Below are positions 6,834 through 10,299 of a DNA stretch of 10,299 nt, piece after piece. Under the pieces are notes generated by a model. The model had not been told where the DNA came from, made no database searches, and saw only the letters and a program-made list of their open reading frames with translations. A program made the translations under genes and the position numbers. Each line of letters starts with the position of its first letter. The stretch's first letter is position 1. Source of the stretch: Phycisphaerales bacterium (GTDB lineage: Bacteria; Planctomycetota; Phycisphaerae; Tepidisphaerales; Tepidisphaeraceae); assembly GCA_028288945.1 (NCBI GenBank), contig JAQGHH010000465.1, positions 1 through 10,299 on the forward strand. Direction: 5' to 3'.

Positions 6834-8051
6834 ATGAAGACCTTGATCAAGGTGGATGTGGGCGAAGCGCCGGAGAAGCATGACGTTCTGCACAACCGTT
6901 GGCACCCCGACATTCCCATGGTCGCCACTGTAAATCCGGGCGACGAGTTCCGCGTTGAATGCGTGGATTGGACCGGCGGGCAGATCAAGAATGATGAGTC
7001 GGCCAACGACATCAAAGTTGTCGATCTGACCAAGGTGCATTACCTAAGCGGTCCGATCGGAGTGCGCGGCGCTGAACCGGGCGATCTGCTCGTCGTCGAC
7101 ATCCTTGACGTCGGCGTGCTGCCCACCTTCCAGTGGGGATTTACGGGTCTTTTCGCCAAAGAAAACGGCGGCGGCTTTCTCGTCGACCACTACCCCCACG
7201 CCCGCAAGGCCTGCTGGGACTTTCACGGCATCTATACATCGTCGCGCCACATACCCCATGTTGAATTCGCCGGAATCATGCACCCTGGTTTGATCGGCTG
7301 TCTTCCCTCGCAACCCCTCCTGGACACCTGGAACACGCGGGAAAGGAAGCTATTCGCGACGAATCCCACGCGGACCCCGCCGCTGTGCGCCCTGCCCTCC
7401 GCGGAGACCGCGCACATGGGCCGCATGTCCGGCGCGGCGGCGAAGAAGGCCGCCGCCGAAGGGGCACGTACCGTGCCGCCGCGCGAGCATGGCGGCAATT
7501 GCGACATCAAGAACCTCACCCGGGGGTCAAAAGTCTTCTTCCCCGTCTATGTCCCGGGCGGCGGGCTGTCGATGGGCGACATCCATTTCTCCCAGGGTGA
7601 CGGCGAAATCACCTTCTGCGGCGCCATTGAAATGGCCGGGTATCTCGATATTCGCGTGAACCTCATCAAGGGCGGCGTGGCGAAATACGGCGTGCTCAAT
7701 CCAATCTTCCAAACCAGTCCGATGGAACCCCGGTATTCCAAGCACCTGGTCTTCGAAGGCATCTCCGTCGATGAAGGCGGAAACCAGCACTATCTCGATC
7801 CGCACGTCTCCTATCGAATGGCCTGCCTTAACGCCATCGAGTACATGAAGAAGTTCGGATTCACCGGCGAGCAGGCATACGCGATTCTCGGAACCGCGCC
7901 GGTTGAAGGGCGCATCAGCGGCATCGTGGACATCCCCAACGCATGCGCCACGCTCTATCTCCCCACCGAGATCTTTGATTTCGACATCACCCCGGGCGCG
8001 AACGGCCCCAAGGCCTTCAAAGGGACGACGGATCTTTCCAGGGCCGACTGA
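6834..8051 (+). CDS. fmdA: Formamidase (acetamidase/formamidase family)
   Basis: FmdA hydrolyses formamide to formate and ammonia in the cytoplasm and can act on other short amides to a lesser degree (EC 3.5.1.49). The 405-residue length is almost that of characterised formamidases (about 407). The sequence runs as FmdA_AmdA from end to end: an N-terminal beta-rich segment with the KHDVLHNRWHPDIP-type start (15-28), GPIGVRGAEPGDLLVVDILDV in the first third, FAGIMHPGLIGCLPS before the middle, then HGGNCDIKNL (219-228) and GDIHFSQGDGE (248-258), both strongly conserved in the family. The ATG is preceded by AGGAAGGA (6816-6823) at ten bases. It is first in a plus-strand unit with fmdB 28 bp downstream, and it diverges from the urt operon, which would supply its substrate. 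Confidence 0.95.
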   Translation: MKTLIKVDVGEAPEKHDVLHNRWHPDIPMVATVNPGDEFRVECVDWTGGQIKNDESANDIKVVDLTKVHYLSGPIGVRGAEPGDLLVVDILDVGVLPTFQWGFTGLFAKENGGGFLVDHYPHARKACWDFHGIYTSSRHIPHVEFAGIMHPGLIGCLPSQPLLDTWNTRERKLFATNPTRTPPLCALPSAETAHMGRMSGAAAKKAAAEGARTVPPREHGGNCDIKNLTRGSKVFFPVYVPGGGLSMGDIHFSQGDGEITFCGAIEMAGYLDIRVNLIKGGVAKYGVLNPIFQTSPMEPRYSKHLVFEGISVDEGGNQHYLDPHVSYRMACLNAIEYMKKFGFTGEQAYAILGTAPVEGRISGIVDIPNACATLYLPTEIFDFDITPGANGPKAFKGTTDLSRAD

Positions 8052-8079
8052 GCCGTACAGTTTCTGCTGGAGCAGGTTC

Positions 8080-8400
8080 ATGCCAATCTATGATTACGAG
8101 TGTGTAAAGCACGGGAATTTCGAAATGGCCCGCCCGATGAGCCAAAGCGGCAGCACCGGGATCTGTCCGGAATGCGGGAATGCATCGAATCGTGTGATTA
8201 CCGCCCCGCGGCTGCGAACACTCAGCGCAGTGACGCGAATGTCCATGGATCGGAATGAGAAGAGCCGTCATTCGCCCCACGTGTGCGGACCGGGTTGCAG
8301 CCACCGGGCCAAACCCGCGACTTCGCAAAACCAGACATCCGGCAAGCCAAAGATGATTTCGTACCGCGGCCCCCGACCATGGGTTGTTGAACACCGGTGA
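8080..8400 (+). CDS. fmdB: FmdB-type zinc-ribbon protein
   Basis: This 106-residue protein starts with MPIYDYEC, the signature of the FmdB/CxxC_CxxC_SSSS zinc-ribbon family. Probable metal ligands are C8, H11 (replacing the more usual second cysteine of the first knuckle) and the CPECG pair C29/C32. The C-terminal half has a second cysteine/histidine cluster, HSPHVCGPGCSH (64-75), then a basic tail of low complexity. FmdB has long been known beside formamidase genes and was proposed to be regulatory, but its biochemical role is unsettled. The ATG has GGAG (8069-8072) seven bases ahead and lies 28 bp after fmdA, so the two are almost certainly co-transcribed. The frame is also open far upstream inside fmdA; that part is a shadow of fmdA. 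Confidence 0.88.
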   Translation: MPIYDYECVKHGNFEMARPMSQSGSTGICPECGNASNRVITAPRLRTLSAVTRMSMDRNEKSRHSPHVCGPGCSHRAKPATSQNQTSGKPKMISYRGPRPWVVEHR

Positions 8401-8423
8401 TTGACGGCCCGGTGAATCTTTTC
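8392..8423 (+). terminator. Weak possible terminator at the end of fmdB
   Basis: CACCGG (8392-8397, overlapping the fmdB stop) can pair with CCGGTG (8409-8414) across an 11-base loop, followed by AATCTTTTC. The stem is short and the T-run is broken by a C, so this may only be a partial terminator. The next gene starts within 100 bp on the same strand and could be read through. Confidence 0.3.
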
Positions 8424-8495
8424 TGATTTCGTGCGCCGGCGGCGGCTAGCCAGCCTGCGGCAAGTTCCGTCGAACTGTAACTGAGGGTATTGCTG

Positions 8496-9467
8496 ATGAG
8501 TCTGCGGTCCTTCAAAGTATTAGCCTGCTGCGGTGTGTTTGCCGGCTTGGCATTTGCGTTGGGCGTGGGCGGATTCGCGCGCCAGGGGCAACGCCCATCG
8601 TCACACGATGTTCCCTCAGAAGCTGCGGGCTGGCTTCAAGACTTGCGTCCGGCCTTGGAAATGGCCAAAGCCCAGCAGAAGGATATTCTGCTGGAGTTCT
8701 CCGCTCCGCAGGAGGATGCCGGTTCCCCGGGCGCATTGGAGAGCGGCGTCCTCGATCGGACGTCCTTCCGCCGGGACGTGGGTCGGTCGTTCATCCTGGT
8801 GAGAATGGCCTCCTCGAGCGATATGCCACCGGCACGGATCACACAGGTTACCACGTGCGCTGAACGGCTCGGCGTCGCCCGGTTCCCCACTTTCGTGCTA
8901 ATGGACTCGGATGCGAAGCCTTATGCCAGGTCAGAATTGGTTGCATCTAATGAAATCGACTATCAGAATGAGTTCAGCCGGCTGCGAAAACTGCACGCTC
9001 AACGTGACGAATCGCTCGCTCTCGCCAATGCCACCAAGGGAATCGAGCGGGCGAAACATCTCGACGCCGCACTGACGGCGGTGGAGTCCTTTGCCGAATC
9101 CGAATACGCCGACCTGCGGCATGAAGTGATCGATCTCGATCCGGACAACGCCGCCGGTCTTAGAGCCAAATATGAGCCGGCGATTCTCGCCCGCCAGATC
9201 GACGCCACGATCCAGAACGAGGTTTACCCGTTGGCGGATCGCGGTGATTACTCTGCCGCCATCGCCCGGATCGATCGTCTAATGAACGAGATCAAACCCA
9301 CCCGGGCACAACTGCAATTGATGATGGCCTTCAAAGGCCAGTTGTTTTATAGCCTTGGCGATAAGGGCAAGGCGGCTGAACTCATGGACAAGGCCATAAC
9401 GATCGACCCGGCAAGCGAGTCCGCCGGCCGTGCCCGGGCTGCAAAGCTTCAGATGTCCGGCGGGTAG
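8496..9467 (+). CDS. Secreted thioredoxin-fold protein without CxxC, TPR-like C-terminus
   Basis: The 323-residue protein begins with a signal peptide or membrane anchor (MSLRSFK, then hydrophobic residues 8-28). Residues about 45-165 look like a thioredoxin fold of the DUF255/thioredoxin_7 kind: ALEMAKAQQKDILLEFSAP (53-71), a FILVRM strand (99-104), and RLGVARFPTFVLMDSDAKP, where P131 is the expected cis-proline. Where relatives carry WCxxC after the LLEFSA strand, this one has QEDAGSPG, so there is no redox pair. Only C11, C12 and C121 are present. The C-terminal 100 residues form helix pairs ending in FYSLGDKGKAAELMDKAITIDP, a tetratricopeptide-like repeat. I chose the ATG at 8496 (GAGG at 8483-8486) over the TTG at 8490. 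A role in protein folding or as an adaptor in the envelope is possible; function is unknown and a link with fmdAB is not shown. Confidence 0.75.
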   Translation: MSLRSFKVLACCGVFAGLAFALGVGGFARQGQRPSSHDVPSEAAGWLQDLRPALEMAKAQQKDILLEFSAPQEDAGSPGALESGVLDRTSFRRDVGRSFILVRMASSSDMPPARITQVTTCAERLGVARFPTFVLMDSDAKPYARSELVASNEIDYQNEFSRLRKLHAQRDESLALANATKGIERAKHLDAALTAVESFAESEYADLRHEVIDLDPDNAAGLRAKYEPAILARQIDATIQNEVYPLADRGDYSAAIARIDRLMNEIKPTRAQLQLMMAFKGQLFYSLGDKGKAAELMDKAITIDPASESAGRARAAKLQMSGG

Positions 9468-9539
9468 TAATCGCGCCGGCCCATTTGGATTTTGAAGCAG
9501 ACTCCGGCCATGCACCCGCCTACTGTTCGTTCATCCGCG

Positions 9540-9571
9540 CTCTGGTCTCCACTCTTTCTCGGGGACCAGGG
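9540..9571 (+). repeat. Stem-loop upstream of the IS3 remnant
   Basis: Positions 9540-9550 pair with 9561-9571 over eleven base pairs, two of them G-T, with a ten-base pyrimidine-rich loop. No T-run follows. It lies 73 bp after the thioredoxin-like gene and 24 bp before orfA. It could be a weak terminator for the upstream gene or a hairpin of the IS left end that blocks read-through translation of the transposase. Confidence 0.4.
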
Positions 9572-9595
9572 ATCATTCAATCCGCAGGTTAACCC

Positions 9596-9874
9596 ATGAG
9601 TCGCCGTCGCCACAGCCAGGCCGAGATTCTCACGAAAATCGCCCAGATAAACGCTGATCTTGCCGCGGGACTGTCCATCGAGCAGATTTCCCTCAACCAG
9701 AACGTCTCCTTGCAGACGCTGCAACGCTGGTTGCGGGAGTATGCGGGGTCGAAGCGAGAAAGCATCCCCCGGCTGAAGCAACTCGAGTTGGAAAATCGGC
9801 GGCTCCGCAAAGCGATCGTGGATCTCGAGACTGACAAGAAAGTCTTGTCGGAGGCCGCCCGGGGAAACTTCTAA
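9596..9874 (+). CDS. IS3-family transposase OrfA
   Basis: OrfA is the DNA-binding regulatory subunit of an IS3-family transposase. The 92-residue protein has the standard layout: basic start MSRRRHS, a helix-turn-helix (about residues 11-49, with GLSIEQISLNQNVSLQTLQRW), then a leucine-zipper coiled coil (LKQLELENRRLRKAIVDLE, 60-78) and the typical C-terminal ARGNF. It resembles the IS407/IS51-like groups. The ATG at 9596 has AGG eight bases or so upstream. The frame is intact, but its partner orfB is truncated, so on its own it cannot transpose. It may still bind IS ends elsewhere in the genome. Confidence 0.85.
   Translation: MSRRRHSQAEILTKIAQINADLAAGLSIEQISLNQNVSLQTLQRWLREYAGSKRESIPRLKQLELENRRLRKAIVDLETDKKVLSEAARGNF
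9862..9868 (+). promoter_or_regulatory. GGGAAAC programmed -1 frameshift site
   Basis: GGGAAAC is a canonical X-XXY-YYZ slippery heptamer and is in the correct phase: its two codons GGA and AAC belong to orfA, four bases before the orfA TAA (9872-9874). A -1 slip continues as LLSPARRRRCVEQIRKQ into orfB, the usual junction of IS3 OrfAB fusions. A strong downstream stimulatory hairpin is not obvious. Confidence 0.6.
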
Positions 9875-9897
9875 GCCCGGCACGGCGACGGCGTTGC

Positions 9898-10155
9898 GTG
9901 GAACAAATCCGCAAACAACTCGCCGTCTCTGAACGCCGGGCGTGTGAAATTCTCGGGCAACCACGATCGAGCCAACGCTATGCGCCCCGACGAGCCGTGT
10001 ACGATGAAAAAAAATTGCTCATAGCCGTGCAGCGATTCGTGGCGTCCCATCCACGCGCCGGCTATCGTCGCTTTTGGGAGGAGCTTCAGCGGGAAGGGAA
10101 ATCGATTAGTCTGAAAGTCACTTACCGATTATGGGCCAAGTACCATTGCTCCTAA
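9898..10155 (+). pseudogene. IS3-family transposase OrfB, N-terminal fragment
   Basis: OrfB is the catalytic (DDE integrase) part of the transposase, normally about 270-290 residues. Only 85 residues from the GTG remain, or about 95 if reached by frameshift from orfA. They include the second helix-turn-helix (SERRACEILGQPRSSQRY) and the HTH_21 segment HPRAGYRRFWEELQREGKSI ending in TYRLW. The frame then changes to AKYHCS and stops at TAA. The whole rve/DDE catalytic core is missing, and no remnant follows before the next gene. The protein cannot be catalytic. The end of similarity at TYRLW is probably a deletion junction. Confidence 0.8.
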
Positions 10156-10173
10156 CCTCCCGAAGAAGGCGCC

Positions 10174-10299
10174 ATGTACGAGCAATTTGGGGCAATTGAA
10201 GACCCGGCCAATCCGGGCGTCGTCACGTTTCGACTGTTCGTTCCGTCCGACGTGCCGTCGCAGTTTGAGGGCGGCGGGCTGCCGCGGATCAAGTCCGTT
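10174..10299 (+). CDS. 5' end of a gene, possibly alpha-amylase-family (partial)
   Basis: An open frame starts at ATG 10174, four bases after a purine-rich GAAGAAGG ribosome-binding site, and runs out of the window with no stop (42 codons seen). The visible part includes MYEQFGAIEDP and VTFRLFVPSD, a beta-strand pattern like the N-terminal carbohydrate-binding/early domain of some glycoside hydrolase family 13 proteins, followed by GGGLPRI. This is a recollection of similar N-termini and not a domain match. The gene begins 18 bp after the broken IS orfB, so its native promoter may have been replaced or lost. Confidence 0.5.
   Translation, partial: MYEQFGAIEDPANPGVVTFRLFVPSDVPSQFEGGGLPRIKSV

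Larger units (their letters stand above)
9596..10155 (+). mobile_element. Truncated IS3-family insertion sequence
   Basis: The segment carries a whole orfA, the -1 frameshift site and only the first third of orfB. No right end is visible: the next gene begins 18 bp after the broken orfB stop. I cannot identify a left terminal inverted repeat in 9468-9595, nor a target duplication, so the outer limits are those of the coding parts. It is an old or deleted insertion and not a mobile copy. Confidence 0.75.

Noticed and set aside
7527..8081. Antisense 184-codon open frame over fmdA
   Set aside because: It is a mirror of the strongly conserved fmdA frame, with no domain or start signal of its own.
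8496..8530. Lipoprotein signal in the thioredoxin-like protein (LAC at residues 9-11)
   Set aside because: The cysteine comes too early, with only a one- or two-residue hydrophobic stretch before it. The main hydrophobic segment follows it, as in an ordinary signal peptide or anchor.
1..10299. CRISPR array, tRNA or rRNA gene
   Set aside because: No regularly spaced direct repeats, no cloverleaf with TTCGA-type arm, and no rRNA-like sequence was seen.

Overview
The window is moderately GC-rich bacterial DNA. It looks like a Gram-negative chromosome, because it has a secreted binding protein, an ABC uptake system and strong matches to the sigma-54 promoter consensus. Protein style (a thioredoxin-like/TPR secreted protein, this type of methyltransferase, IS3 remnants) would fit a planctomycete or a similar deep lineage. 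That is an impression; the sequence does not prove it.

Layout: (1) 35-868, plus strand, a SAM-dependent methyltransferase. (2) 928-5966, minus strand, a complete five-gene ABC uptake operon of the urea/short-chain amide type in the order urtA-urtB-urtC-urtD-urtE, with a strong GC-rich stem-loop between urtA and urtB. (3) 5967-6833, an 867-bp divergent regulatory region with no convincing gene. It holds two sigma-54-type -24/-12 elements pointing outwards and several inverted repeats. (4) 6834-8400, plus strand, fmdA (formamidase) and fmdB (small zinc-ribbon protein). (5) 8496-9467, a secreted thioredoxin-fold protein that lacks the CxxC pair and has a helical, TPR-like C-terminal half. (6) 9596-10155, a decayed IS3-family element: an intact orfA, a canonical GGGAAAC frameshift site, and an orfB cut off before the catalytic domain. 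(7) 10174 to the end, the first 42 codons of a gene that may encode an alpha-amylase-family protein.

How it works together: the binding protein, two permeases and two ATPases import urea or a small amide. FmdA hydrolyses formamide to formate and ammonia, and FmdB is its usual small companion. There is no urease or urea amidolyase gene here, so formamide or another short amide is a likely physiological substrate. Matching sigma-54 elements on both sides of the divergent region suggest that uptake and hydrolysis are switched on together by nitrogen limitation.

The system resembles the known fmd amide-utilisation genes and urt operons. The least described parts are the regulatory architecture (inverted repeat over the promoter, palindromes, intercistronic hairpin), the CxxC-less thioredoxin-like protein and the IS remnant.
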